DNA of 64,000 nt from assembly GCA_016617785.1 (NCBI GenBank), contig JADILM010000002.1:2232001-2296000 (forward strand). The letters are read 5' to 3'. The DNA is from Sporobolomyces roseus. Lineage: Eukaryota > Basidiomycota > Microbotryomycetes > Sporidiobolales > Sporidiobolaceae. The translations under genes and the position numbers were made by a program. Each line of letters begins with the position of its first letter. The stretch's first letter is position 1. Shown one piece after another: positions 1 through 13,500 of this stretch. Under the pieces are notes generated by a model. The model ran no database searches, was not told the origin of the DNA, and saw nothing but the letters and a program-made list of their open reading frames with translations.

Positions 1-2158
1 TCTGTACATGGAGAGAGACGATCAGTGATCGAGAAGCGGGACGAGAGTAACGAAACTCACAGATTTGGAGTAAGATGAAACCGAACAAGTACATCGACTC
101 GAGCTTGTTCACTAGCATCGAGAAGAAGTTTGGCAGTGGTCTGACACCTCGAGAGATGGATAAGAGGCAAGATGGAGCGGTAGCAAGAGAGCAAGACGTA
201 CCGGTAGACGACTCTCCGTAACTGAGGAAAAACGAGAGCGAACCAAATAGCTGAAATAATGAGCTTGATTGGCGTTTCTGTACTTCGTCTTTCACCGTCA
301 GCTTCCGTGTAGAGTTGCTGAGAGGAGAGTCGAGCGTACCTGCAGGCTTGATGAGAAGCGGGAAAAGTCCGCAAACTCCGGCTACAGCTGCGATTCTGAA
401 CGCTCTGAAGTGGTTGTCGTCCTCCGTTGACACCAGGCTGTGGGAGACCGTTCCACCTCAGCTACGGTAGCCTCTTGATTTCAGCCTGGGATGGAGGTGT
501 CCCTCACCTGAGAGGAATGAGGAAAAGCAACACAGCTTTCTCGTGAACATGCCAACCCCACAAGAAACTAGTCATTGCGCTCAATACGACTGCATCCAAG
601 AATTTCTTGTATGTCGGGTTGAACCAGAGTTTGACGAGATAGATCGAAAGGAACGAGAAGGTTAAGAGGAAAGTCGTCGTTGGAGTGATGTTGGGGAGAA
701 CTCCGAAGGTTGTTGAGCCTATCAAACCTCGGGAAGAAGATGTAAGTGCCTCAGAAGAGATGGAAACCCCTCGTGAAGCGAGATCTGTGCGCAATGAATG
801 GTGAGCGTTCTAAAGCGAAAATGAGTGAGAATCGCCTTTCGCAACGCACATTTAACGAGCACGCGATCTGCTGCACTGACGAGAGCCCATGCGTTCCCAG
901 CCCAATACGCGTGGTTGAGTCCTCGTTGGAATGGGAATAGCCGGGTAACGATTTGTTGGATTTGCGAGAAACCTCCAGCGAGAATGAAAGGTACGAACGA
1001 TAATCCGCAGACAATCAATACGATCAATCCTAATTCGACGAGTCGATCTAGTTGGAAGCCTATGCGCACGTAGAGGTGTTAGGCTACACGTAGAAGGGAG
1101 AGGAGATGAGATTGGGACGAACGACCGCCGGGAGGGAAACAATGTCTTCGGAAGAGGAACACGAGGAACGGTGGAGCGAGGTAGATGAAGATGTGTTTGA
1201 AGTTGAGCAGAATGGCGAACAAGGCAGCGCAGAGGTAGAGGTTATTCTGCGAGATTCATCGAGTCAGGCCAAGCAATGGGAGGTTCAGGAAGAATGGCGA
1301 CTCACCTCTTGCGCAGCAACAAGACTCCACAACAGAATGCCGAGGAGAAAGCCGTTGTATTGAAAGTGGGTGTGGTCGACAATGATCAATCCGGGGTGAA
1401 AGAGGAGGGAAGCAGCAATTGCGAAAGCTGTGGTTTGATCTGGTTTTTGAGATTGACGAGCCCATCTGTAGTCGTCGATCCTCAAGTAATCAGCCTCTGT
1501 CGATGAAGATTACTTGTAGTAGACGCCTACCTGAACAGAGCGAACACGAGGACCAGCTCTGAGACGACGACTGTCGTTCTCTGAAACGCAACAGCTGTTG
1601 AAGCTTCATAACCCAGATTCTCGAGTTTGACAATCCTTGGGTCGACGATATAGGCGAATAGAGAGAGCAGGCGTTCGAAGTACGCGAAGAATGGAGGGTA
1701 ATCGAGAGTCCATTCGGAGGTTGTCTGCGAAAAGAGAGCGGAGAAACAAAGTGAGCGAAACCTCGAAGGAGGGGATCAACGAGCTCACGTCGTAGTACCA
1801 CTGGCTCAATGGAAGTGTATGTGTGATCGCTAGCCTGTCAAACGCGTTCCTGACTTAGCTGACGGGCCCGAATTGATGAGAGATTTCAAGCGAGACGTAC
1901 CAGTTTCTATGCACCTCAAAATCGGTTGAACGGCTATACAGAGAGTCCAGTAAGTTCTATGTATCTCCCGAGATCAAGAGAAAGGACTCACTAGGCTGAG
2001 AAGAGCAAGACTTTGAGTAAAATTGAACCGATCAAAACATCTCTCTCCTTCGTCGCCAATCGATACCATGGACGAGCGGTGGCTGCCTCTACCTTGTTCT
2101 TGAGCTCATGATCTTGACTGCTAGCACGAGCCGGTGGAGGTTGGTGTATTCGGCTCAT
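1..2158 (-). CDS. ALG8: ALG8, dolichyl-P-glucose alpha-1,3-glucosyltransferase (3' end missing)
   Basis: This enzyme adds the second glucose to the dolichol-linked oligosaccharide in the ER lumen, before transfer to proteins. The gene starts at the ATG at 2158 and is spread over at least nine short exons, including 2158-1992, 1933-1901 (33 nt), 1834-1789, 1724-1531 and 1465-1306. Joined in phase they read the family blocks YRSTDFEVHRNW, LAITHTLPLSQWYYD, TSEWTLDYPPFFAY, DHTHFQYNGF and, further on, WGWHVHEKAVLL and AETPIKLI. The block HFQYNGFLLGILL after DHT fits ALG8 better than its paralogue ALG6. The sequence is rich in hydrophobic stretches, as expected of a polytopic ER glucosyltransferase. 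A splice acceptor lies at the very left edge, so the last part of the protein is outside the window. The exon boundary near 1040-1080 is uncertain. Confidence 0.9.
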
Positions 2159-2394
2159 CTTCGAAGAACGTGGGAGGAAACAGAGGGGAAGGAAGGGTCT
2201 CGAAGCTTATCGCTGCAACCGTTGAGTTCGATCAGCGGATCAAGGCCACGCTACTGACATGACGTAGCGACGGAACGACGCAATTCCGAGATTATGTTGA
2301 GGCCCTTTCGCAGCGATTTCGCGAGTTCTCAAACAATGTTATAGTTACAAGCTACTACCACATCGTCCGAGGATCTCCTATATACACAGAGATA

Positions 2395-4099
2395 CTACAT
2401 CCGTCTCCTACCCCACGCAGAGACAGCCGCCAAAGCGACCGCTGCACCAGCTGCCGATCCAATAGTCATGAATAAACTGAGTTTCGAAGCACTCAAAGTC
2501 ATTTGATCCGTTCCCGAAACCTCGTCTCGCTTTGAAGAGGAGAAAGAGTACCAAGGGCGATTCATCGGGACTCCTGCGGGAGAAGATGTCGAGGGAGATG
2601 AGACGCGGTTGACGATTGCTTCGAGGGAGTTTAGGCGAGAGGTAAGGGAGCGGAGTTGGGTGAGGAGGGCGTAGACGTCCCGTGAGGCAGAGGGAGAGAG
2701 GGCAACGGAATCGGAAGAAGGAGGCGTCGTTGGTGGGGTGGAAAGACCATCTTCTTCGTCGGAGAGTTCTGATCCCGAGGCGGAATCGTCGTCGTCGTCC
2801 TGAGTTGGGGGTGATACTGAGGAAGTTCCAAGAAGTGGTGGTGGCCAGCTGTCGGCCTCTTTCGTTGGGCCCTTCGCGGCTTCACCTAATTTGACGAGTG
2901 ATTTCGGTAACATTGTTTGAGTGACAGTTTTGAAGACAGCGTTCGGAACCCAAGCTGTACAATCACGACATTGATTCAATAAGTAGCGCCGATGCAACAA
3001 TTGAGAAGAGATCTGAACGTACACCCGAGTCCTGATAGATCCGTAATTTGAACGATTCTACTTCCTTCGCCTTCCTCCTCGATCAAGAATCCCGAAACAC
3101 CCAATTCCATCCGATTGAACGATGAGGTAACAGGTGCATTAGCGTGCTCTACCGAAGTAGACGCGCAGTAAATTCTGAGCTTATCCGCGACTGGGCCAGT
3201 CGTCGTTGGAGAATCGGAAGCTGTCGGTAATCGACCTGGAATTGAAAGCAAGACCAGATCCTTCGCTTTAACCATCGGCATTCCCTTCATTTTCATATGA
3301 GATATGTTTGCCTTCTTCCCTCCCACTTCGAATCTCTCGACTTCATCCGCTCCAGAAGTCATCGTATCCCAAACTGACCTCGACTGAATATCGACCAATA
3401 CCTCGTACAGCTTCTTGATTGGAACATCTGGGAAGTGTGCTCCGATACCGTACAGGGTTTTGAGAGTGGGATGTTGCAGAACTGTGATCGAATCTTGTTC
3501 GTATAGATTCGTCCAGGTTGACATTGAGGCGGGAGGGATCTTGGTCGAAGGTGTAGCGTGAGGGATGTGAGATAGGAAGGAAGGTTCAACGGTGGAGAGG
3601 AAGTTGGCGACGTTGTCATCGAGTTTCTCGACTGGGAAAGGAGGAGGAGGAGAGGGAAGGGAGCGGAGTTTCGTTCGTCGACTACGGATTGCTCGAGGAT
3701 TTACGACGGGGGTTCCTTCGATGGCCTTTGATGATGTAGACTTCTCCGATCTGACTTCTGTTATTGTCGCTTCGGGAACGGGGAGGGAAGGGGTAGAGCG
3801 AGGGAGAGATGGAGCGGAGGGATTCGACTTGAAGCTGGGAATTACGTCGAGAAGGGATCGCAGGACAAGCAGAAGTACCACTTGCAGCAGTCCCACATGG
3901 AGATTATCGATTCCTAATCGTGCTGTCAATCGGATTGAGCGAAGAAGTTAGCGAAAGTCGAACGAGAAATCCAAAAGAGCGAGAACTCACATCTGGCACC
4001 GACAAGAAAGTAGATCGGCGAGAGGGATAGCAGGAGAGCTACAACTGACTTGCTTGTGTCTTGCAGAGGCGAGACTTGCTGCCTAGTAGCGACTGACAT
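2395..4099 (-). CDS. START-domain lipid-transfer-like membrane protein
   Basis: Three exons (4099-3991, 3922-3023, 2954-2395) join in phase to give 522 residues. The N-terminus holds two hydrophobic segments, one in exon 1 (about residues 20-36) and one at the start of exon 2 (about 45-60). A basic, proline-rich linker follows, then a START/StAR-type fold from about residue 170 to 410. It carries recognisable blocks such as YEVLVDIQSRSVWD, MKGMPMVKAKDLVLL and SGLGSWVPNAVFKTV; the last is formed across the exon 2/3 junction using the donor GTACGT. An acidic, serine-rich region follows, and the C-terminus ends in another hydrophobic segment followed by GRRRM. START domains bind a sterol or phospholipid in a hydrophobic tunnel. 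Membrane anchors at both ends suggest action at a membrane or contact site (inference). I cannot name an orthologue. Confidence 0.78.
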
Positions 4100-4574
4100 T
4101 TTCTGGAAGTAAGTTGGGAGAGAGAGGCGGCAGAGGAAAGGGGCGAAGCCGTGTGGTCGAAGGATGAGCTAGCTGATTGTGTTCGTTATGATGCGCTGAC
4201 ACCCTGCTAGGCTTTTAGGATGCGGGCGAGAGGGGCTGGATTTGATCTTCCGATGATGAAACCAATTCGATGTAGTCAGACTGTAGCGTTTGATTCGTTA
4301 CTTTGACCGGGATTGCTACTTGTGTCGAAGAAGGAAATGATCCTGGAAGAGGAAGGAAGGGAGAGAGAGAGAGAGGAAACAGAGTATTCGGCGACTTGGA
4401 GACAAATTCTCAAGAATTCGCCGACGGGTCGCAAGGAAAGAGAGGGAAAGGGTCTCTATCATCTAGTTGCAAGGAAGAAACACTACTAACACATCTATAT
4501 TGGAACACAGGGTACAACAAACATAAACGACAAACGAACTAGATAGAGTTGCGAGAGAGACAGAGAGGGAACAT
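4100..4574. other. Intergenic: promoter side of the START gene and 3' flank of MDN1
   Basis: This gap lies between the minus-strand START gene start at 4099 and the MDN1 stop at 4575. It should hold the START promoter and the MDN1 3' UTR. The 4303-4542 ORF on the plus strand is low-complexity and I do not believe it codes. I see no other structure. Confidence 0.6.
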
Positions 4575-7500
4575 TTAACGATCCGAAGAAACGGCTTCGA
4601 AGAATTGTCGAAGGGTATCACTGAGGATATCGGGGAGACCTTCGACCGTGCGGAGGACGACAAAGTGTTCGAAGGGGAAGCTGTGTGAAGAGGAAGAAAG
4701 AGAGCGTCAGTAAGGCTAGAAGGGGAGAAAGGGAGAAAGAGCGAGAACTCACGAATCGATGTAGCGATTCAATTTGAGTGCGAGACGACCATCAGGTCCA
4801 GTCTCGTATTGAACAGTCTTCATAGCGAGGATGGACTGTTGATTGACATCGGAAGCGGAAGGAGCGGGAGTAGTGGGAGTCGTGGTTCCCGAAGCATCGT
4901 TCGTTCGTTGATGGAGAGAGTCGATGACGACAAAGACGAAGAGGACCTTTTGTTCGGAAGCTTGACGTAGGAGGGCGCTTCATGAGAGGGAAAGATCGAG
5001 GTCAGCTACTGGAGATTGCGATTTCAGAGCAGGAAAAGGAGTAAACTCACCGAAGTCGATCGTGATCTTGACAGTGACCATCCGAGATGATAATTTGAAG
5101 TTGCCACAAGTCACCAGCTGCTAGACTGGACTTGCCAGAACGAGCTGACTCCTTGGCTGCAGCGAGATGGGCGAGAGAGCGTTCAACGAGTAATCGAACG
5201 TCGGTCGTACGTTGAGCGAAGGTGAACTTGTTGAGGAGGTTGGCACCAGCGTCATCTGATACAGGTCCTCCTTCGAAGGGATGAAGAACGTCCATTGTTT
5301 CACCGAATCGACAGATTGAAACACCTCCGACTTCGAGACGAGTGAGGGCGCGAGTGATAAGAGCGAGAGATTGGAATGCGAGGTGAACAGAGTGAGAGTC
5401 GGCCATCGATTTTGAGTCGTCGATGGCGATCAAGACTTGGTATTCACGTTGAGAGGGACGAGTGCGTCGGAGCCAAATCTTGTCTTTCGTAAACTCTGAG
5501 GCTATGTAAGGGATAATCTTCTTCATGTTGAGACGCTTGCCAGATCGGTAATCACCCTTGAGACGAGTAGCGAGAGTAGGTTCGAGGATGAGACGAAGTT
5601 GTTCCGTGAGGGCGAAGGAGAGATCCCGAGTGAGGGATTCGTAAAGACGCCATACTCCGTCGGCGTTGAGAGAGGAGTCGTCGCCGTTTCGCCAGTTAAG
5701 CATTTGTTGCTCGACTGCTGCATCTTCAGCTTCGTCGATCGGCGGGGCAAAGGTGGAAGATGGCAGATCCTCCTCCATTCGCTCGATCTCTTCCTCCGTC
5801 TCGAGCTCTTCTTCCTCGGCAGCACCTTGATCTTGTCGAACCTCGGACGAAGGAATAGCTTTCGCTTCGGACTCGGCGAGAGTCGAACCCTTGAGCTGAA
5901 CGGTCGAAGGAGCTTCGGGCAGAGTAGGCTGTTGTTGATCGTCGACGTTCATGTCTTCGTCGGCTTGGAAATCTCCAGCTTCTTGCTCCTCCCCGATGTG
6001 GAGTTGTTCGAGTTTCTGAACTTGTTCCTCGTTGGCAGGTCCAAGTGCTTGCTCGTCAGCTTCTTGCTCGTCTCCATCTTGAACGTACTCGACCGCTCCT
6101 TCTTTATCATTCGCATCCGGAGCTTTCGACTCGGGTTGAGGTTCTTCTTCAGGTTGAGCCAAGTCGCCGATAGCCTCGAGACGTCGTCGCCAGTTCTGAA
6201 GAGCATCACCGAGAGAGCGTTGAGGTTCGGCAGGAGAGCGATCTTGTGGTTGCGGAGCAGCTGAAGGATCGGAGGAAGGTTCGGCACCAGTCTTCTGCTT
6301 CGACGGACCGTTCGCGGATGCAGAGGGAGCAGTCGGAGCGGGAGCATTCTCATCCTCCTCCTCCATTTCAGCATCAACTTCCTCCTCCTCGTTGGCACCT
6401 TCTCGAGGAGCATCCCGTTCTTGAGTCGACGAATCAGCTTGAGCTTGAGTACCGGATTGTTTCGATGCCTCGGCGGAAGAATCGTCAAGGTTCGCGGCGG
6501 TAGCGTCTTGTTCGCCTTCACCTCCGGTTTCACCTTGATCGGCACCTCCGAGGGAAGGATCGAGAGAAGGGTCTTCTTCCGTTGGCTTGTCCTCCTCGTT
6601 GCCTTGTTGATCGGTTTCAGGGTTGCCAGCGAGAGGATCTTCGTCTTCCTCAGCTCCATCTTCTTTCGAATCGCCCATTTCGTCGAGTTGATCTGGTCGT
6701 TCGTCATTCTCTCCTTCTCCTCCATCGTCAGGGTTATCTAAGAATGTGCAGTGGTGTCAGCGTTGATCGAGAAGTGGAAAAGAATAGCGAAAAAGAAAGG
6801 CTCACCTTCGGGAAGATCACCCATCTCGTCGTCAAGGTCGAGTCCATCGTCCTTGTCTTTGTCCTTGTCCTCTCCATCGAGTTGCATGTCTTCGGGCAAG
6901 TCGAGGTTGTCGGCTTCTGGCATACGTTCATCGAGTTTCTGACCATCTTCTTGAGCCGCTTGATCACCCTCTTGTTCTTCCTCTTCGACTCCTTCACCTC
7001 CATCTTCCTCTCCTTCAGGAGCTTCTCCATCTTGCTCCTCACCTTGCATCTCTTCGCCCTTCTTTCCTTCTTGTTCTTCCTTCTCAGCCTCTTCCTTACT
7101 AGCGTCTTCACCTTGTTCACCTTTGGGTTGAGGAGCATCTTGTTGGTCGTCCTTCGCAGTCATCTCTGACTCTCCAGACTGTTGTTTCGTTTCCTGATTG
7201 ACCTCGTCCGATTTCCCTTCTTTGTCTTCTGCAGGATCGTCGTCTCCCCAGAATTTCTCATCGACAGAGGAAGGATCGAGAGGGTCCACGTCGGCGATTT
7301 GTTCCTCGGGTTCCGTCTTGTCCTCATCTTCCTCGTCACTGTCCCCATCTTCATTCTCATCCTTCTCTCCATCTCCTCGATCCTCCATCTGACCTTCGAA
7401 ATCGGCATTCATCTCGACAGCATCATCATCTCCTTCTTCCTCGTTCTGATCTTCTGGCTTGTTCTCTTGAGGAACATCACTTTGGAGACCTTCGAGTTGT

Positions 7501-10500
7501 GACTCGTCTTCGATTTCGTTCGAAACGTTCTTCGCACCAGTTCCTTCTGCCATTCCCGTTCCCTCGGTCGTCTTGCCATCGGTCTCGTTGTCTCCTCCTC
7601 CTTTGCCGTCGTCTTCTGCTGGTCTGCAGAATCCTTCGGTAGCGAGATCTTTGAGGATAGAAGCGAGGACGTGGTTGAGCTTGAGCGAAGACTTGTGCCA
7701 TTCAGAGAATCTCGAGAGGTTTCGAGAGAGTAGTTCAGAGTAGAGGCGGAGGAAGGGAGCGACACGGGCGAGAAGAGCGTTCGTTGGATCGATCTAGTGA
7801 TCGAGACACTATCAGTCAACGGTAAGAGTGAGGGTGAGAATCGAAAGCGGAACTCACTTGGTGCGAATCAACGAGGTTGCGAGAAGCTTCACGAGCAAAG
7901 TCTTCGATTTGCGTGCTCATCTCGGCGAGGCGAAGGGTAGAGAGAGCAGCTCGAAGTTTCTTGTTCGCCGTGATTACTCCACCGTCTGCGAGATCTTCAC
8001 CTTCCGAAACCTTTGATTCGTCGTTTCCAAGCTTGAGGAGTTCTTGAGCGACAACGAGAATTGAGCTGATGAGGTTGTCGTGGCTCGCTTGTAGGGTCGA
8101 GAGGGAGTAAGTGGGAGTAAGAGCGGGTTTGGTGTTGTCCTCCTTCAAAGTTGAGAGGAATCGATGGAGAGGCTCGTAAAGGTAGACGAGGGAAGACGGA
8201 ACAATGATCGAAGTCAAGGATGCGACGGTCGTGTTGAGATGTTCGTGCGAGTTCGAGATCAAACTGATTTCATCGGCGGTCGAAAGGATAGGATCTCGAG
8301 CACCCATCGACGAGACCACGTCGGTCAGCCGGTCTCGATCTTTTCCGAGGGTCGCGATCGAGTCGTTGACGACGGAAGAGAAGTGAATCGCATCAGTCGG
8401 CGAGTCGGAAGCTGATCGATACCTCGACAACTCTTCTCGAGTTTCGCTCAAAGCGTCGAATGCTTGAGAGACGGCGACGAGAGTTTGTTGGGCGAGGGGG
8501 AGAGCCGGAGAGGAACCTTGCAAAGCTACTGAGGTACTGACAGACTCGATGCGATTGATGAGACGATCGAGATGAACTTGTTTCGAAGTTGCGTCGATGA
8601 GTTCAATTCGTTGGTCGAAGGTGAGGGAAAGAGCGTATTGGATGTGGCCGAGAGCTCGTTGAATATCTGGCGTCCTGACATCAGCGTTGTGGGAAGCTGG
8701 GTAAGTCTTGAGAGTCGGGAGTTCAGAAAGAAGTCGGTAGTGATAGGCGTCCGCTTTTCGAAGTCGAACTTGAACGTCTCCCGGAAGAGCCGAACTGTCG
8801 AGAGCGAGTAGAGGTTGCGAAGGGACGAGGGAGTAAACTTGTCCAGCATCTTCAAGTCGAGCGACCGTCTTGGGCGATGGTGAAGGGGAAATACCGATTC
8901 GCTTGAGTTCGTTGAGGAGATCTCGCCAAGCCCGACGTTTGCGTTCGATCAGGTTCTTGACTCTTGCTTCCCGACCTTCCTCCTCCCCGAGTGGTTCGTT
9001 GCGAAGATCCTTCGCCGTAGTGACAATCTCGCTCGAGAAATCTTCGAGGAGGACAGCAAGATCTTGACCGACGATCGATACCAACTTGTTGGTGGCGAGG
9101 GAGCTGAGGCGCTTGTAGGTTTGATCGAGCTGAGCCAAGTGAGACTTTGACGAGGGAACGAGATCGGTGGGAAGAGAGGGAAGAGAGATTTCGATGGGAA
9201 GAGAGAGGGCGTTCGAGATCCTGACGTGAGAGAAACGTTGAATTAGTCTATGCCTCTTGCGATGACGACTCAGTGAATACATTAACTCACGAAGCAGATC
9301 CACCTTGTTCAGCTTCAGGAGGGTTGAAGAAATCGCTGGCAGGTTTCTGAAGAATCGCTCGAAGTTTGCGAACACTCTTGTAAAGTTGGTGATGAGATCG
9401 AACGGCACTGGCTCGGAGTGCGGCGACGTTGACATCCTTCCAGCTTGCGAGCTTGATGAGGTTCTGAACGTCCTTCTCGACCTTGTTTCGTTCTACCGTC
9501 AAGAACGAACTGATTCGAGCTGTGAATTGCGAGTAGAAGGCGTAGACGTTGAGAAGGATGTTAGAGATCTTGCGAAGCGAAATAGCTCCATCAGCGCCGA
9601 AACCCTGTGCAAGTAGAAAATGGCGAGTCAGTCTTGAAAAAAAGAAAGCGAAATTGCAAGGAGAAATTGCTTACCTCGGTCGAGTTGCCAGCGTTGGCCA
9701 ATTCATGAGCATACTGACCGAATGAGAGGACGAGGTTGAGTCGAGCGACGAATTGACCGACCGAACAGGTGCGGAAGAAAGAGTCGAGAAGTTTGACGAG
9801 TTCGCTCCAGTAAGAGGCATCCGTCTCGACCTTTTCTTCTCCCTCCGGAGCCTCTTCGAGTCCGGGAGCACTCCTGATCATCGTCTCGTAGAAGCGGAAC
9901 CACCAGTGCGCGACGGGTTCTTCGAACTTGTCTTCGACGGTGTGAAGGAGTCGACTCCAACAGGTCAATTCGAAACGACGCCATTCGACGATCTGATTGA
10001 TGATCGAAGTACGGTTGGCGCTGATCGAATGTTCTCTGTCGGCGTACTTCTCCCAGTCCTCTGTCTGCTGAAGGAGTTGTTCGAGAGCGGTAAGGATTTG
10101 AGCGATGGGTGAAGTCGAGGAGAACTTGAGAATGGCGTTGCATCGATCGCGAAGACTCTGGAGGACCATCTGTTCAGGCCAGATAGCGATGAGATCGGAG
10201 AGTCGAGAGACCATGGCCAGAAGGATTGGGACCGCTTTCGCAGTCTCTTTCGGGTTCGATTCGGTGTAGAAGTCGTGATGAGGAGCTTCGATTCCTTGAG
10301 GAGGATCGACGGCGCGAGCGAGTTCGACGAGAGTGCGGATTCGGTAAACGGAACTGTTGCGGTCGAGAGTTTCGTCGAGTCCCGAGTAAAGTTTCGAAAC
10401 GAGGGTGTTGACAGTTGAAGTTCGAATCGTTTCGAAGAGTGACGAGGAAGTGAAGCATTTAACGTTCTTGGCGAAGAGACCGATGTGAAGTTGGTAGAGG

Positions 10501-13500
10501 ATGAGCTCGTCGTGAGATTGAACGAAGCGAGGCGTCTTTGTCGGTGAAACTCCGTTCGTTGTTGCGGGGGTCTCCTCTCCGTTGTTCGCATCCTCGTAGC
10601 TCGGGAACAGCTTGGCGAACTCTTCAGCTTCTTGCTCCTCGTCAGTTGCAACTTGCTGAACATCGACTTTCGCTTTGTAAAGCGAAGCTGCTTCTTCGGC
10701 CTCCTCCTCCTCGTGACGACGATCTGTCGACCAGAGATGATGAAGGCGTTCGTAGAGTTGGGTGAGTCGAAGGGAGGCACCGACGTTCCAGTTCGTTTCG
10801 GTCGAGCGATGAGTCGAGAATGCGGCGAGTTGAAGAAGAGTCGCTTGAGTGGGATGTTGAGGAGCTTCTCCTGCCTTGATGCTGAGGGGTAGTTCGGCAG
10901 AAGAGATGACTGGGAATTGCGCAACAGTCGGGAAGCTGGCGAGGTTCGAAAGAAGGGATCGGAATGGTTCGTGTCCAGAGGGAAGGGAAGCAGCTTGAGC
11001 TGAATGAGCGAGGAGAGCGAATCCGATCTTGAGCGTGCAGAGAGCTAGGCGGATAGGAGTGACGATGTCGGGAATCTCGGAGTAGGCGTGATCGATTCGA
11101 CGAAGGAGGGTATCGACGGAACGTTGTAGATTGGCTTCACGACTCGCGGCAGTGGGCGACCAAGGTCGTTCGAGTTCCTCCACCAGACTATCGAGTTGAT
11201 GGTCTCCGACGATTTGATCTTGGAACGCTTTTAGCTCGGCGAAGAGAGCGGAAAGTAGAGCAGGGTTTCCTTCTCGAGTTACAGGCGCGACTCCAGCTTG
11301 TTCAAGTTGACGTTGGAGCTCAACGACCTCCTTCGTGACCCTCTCCATCTTGGCGTTCGAGGCATTCCCGATGAATGCGAGCTCATCGGCTTGTACAGCA
11401 GCGAGAACAGCAGACATGGCGGCGAGTTGTCTTCCGACGAAATTGGCGTGAGCGCGGAGGGCGACGGCGGGATCGATCGGAAGATTCGGCACGTAGAGGT
11501 GCCACAGGAATCGAGAGAAGGCGACGAATCCACCGGCAACAGTCGAAAGCGAAACTTGAGGAGATTGAAGAGAAGGCAAGTCCTTGATGAGGTAGCGCTC
11601 GGCAGCTGCTTGGAGAGGAGTCGAAGGTCGAGAGGCGATCGCGGAGACAAGGTCTTGCGCATCTTCTACAACTCCTTCGTATTCTTCGTCGCTGTTCGAA
11701 ACGATCTGTGGGCATTTGCAAGCTTGTTTGAGTTTCGGATTGTTGGGAGATAGGGGAAAGAAGCGACTCACGAGACCGATGAGTGCGAGCAATGCAACAC
11801 GAAGAGACTCGATACGAGAGTTGCGGTCGGTGGCAGTAGCGGCGAGTTGAAGGTTGGCTGCATCAGCTAGTGCCTTCGATTGAGTGACCAGATTTGCGAG
11901 AGTCGGCGTATCGGCGAGGCTGTAGCAGACACAAGTGATCAGCGGGAATACCAGAAGAATCAGCAAAGTAAATTACCGAAGTTCGATAGTCTTCTTGAGA
12001 AGAACTGGTCGAGCGAGATCGGCAGGCGAAATTGAATCGTCAAGCTGCGAAATGTAGACACAGGTCAGCCCGACAGGATCGTGCATCCTTTGGTAAGACG
12101 TCACACACCTTGACGTGAGCAAGAGCGAGATGTTCAGCCCAACTTGCGAAAGTAGCGAAAACGACTGCTGGTTTCGCAACATCGAGAACTGCAGAAGGAG
12201 GAGGCAGGAGTCAGCTGGTTTCAGATTGCGGAAGAGTAGAGAAGTTTGAGCGCACCTTTTGACTTCAAATCAGGCCAAGATGCGAGTTGATGAACGGGAA
12301 CCAAATCCGTGAAAGGAATTGATGAAGCTTGACGAGCGATTTTGACGAGAGTATCGGCAGCGAGCGTCTGCGGGGAGAAGAGAGTCAGCATCGTTCGTAT
12401 TGGAATCGCTCGCAGCAAACTTACGGAAGCTTGACCTGAAAGTGCGTTCGCGACTGTCGCTAATTCAGCGACGAGCAGAGTAGACGAATTGGAAGCATCG
12501 GTCAAAGCAGAAGCCTCGTCACGTTCCTCGGTTGACGCAGCAGGAAGACGCTGTGAACGAGATAGAGTGAAGTCAGAAACGAAGAACCAATTAATTGGAA
12601 AGAATAGAAACTCACGGAGATCAACTGATCGACAAGCTGAGCTGCTTCGCTTTCCAAACGAGTATTTGGTACTAGCTGAGGGACTCCTAGAGCGATACTG
12701 AATTCGAGGAAAAGGTTTGCGAGATCTGCGAGGGACAAGCGTCTCGTCAATTTGCAATTTCGACGTTTAAGGAGAAGAAGGAGTGGAAACGTACCCTTGG
12801 TCCAGACTTGCTCTCTATTCGAACCTCTTTCCTTCAAGCGAGCATAGGCGTTGGCCAGCGATTCGTTGTTCGGCTTGTAAGGCAAGGAAGCTTTCCAAAT
12901 CGCCGACATCGCTTTTCCGCTCGTCAAGGTGAGGGAGGTACGGAGAGGTTCGAGTTGACGTCCAGCGTCGACAGCGAGGTGTTCGAGGGATCGAGGAAGT
13001 TGTTGCAAGGCATGTTCGACCCATTCGACGACATGATGAACAGTTGAGACGTCGAGATCTTGAAAAGCTGAGACGGCTTCGAGCTCGAGGGCGAGAGCTT
13101 CGATAGACTTGATCGAACGAGAGAGGGCCTTTTAGGAGGAACGAACGTGTCAGCAGGGAGTGAGATGAAGGCAGACACAGAAGGAAGCGGAACATACCTC
13201 TCGTTCGTCGGAAGAAACGGAATCGAGAGCAACTCCTGCGAGTTCACCGACAAGGCGACCGAGACTGACGAACAGAGGGAAGAGAGCCAGTAGGATCGAC
13301 TCATCCTCCTCGAGCTTGATCTTGTCGTGACTAGCTAGGAGAGACTTGTCGAATACGCTGAGTGATCGAGTCGGCTTCGAAGCGGAACGACGAAGTTGAT
13401 CTGGTCCAGACGACGATGCGAGGAGAAGGGCAGCCAATGCTTCGAGGGCTGCGGAGATGGAGTCGTAAAGCTTTGAAGCGTTTCCTCTCTCCGATGCGAC

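Noticed and set aside
1..2158. ALG6 instead of ALG8.
   Set aside because: The DHTHFQYNGF block and the YRSTDFEVHRNWLAIT block resemble ALG8 more closely, although the two enzymes are paralogues.
5599..6264. Long plus-strand ORFs opposite the acidic region of midasin (also 6421-6741 and 6582-7169).
   Set aside because: They are antisense shadows of Glu/Asp-rich codons, giving Leu/Phe/Ser-rich nonsense, with no promoter or homology.
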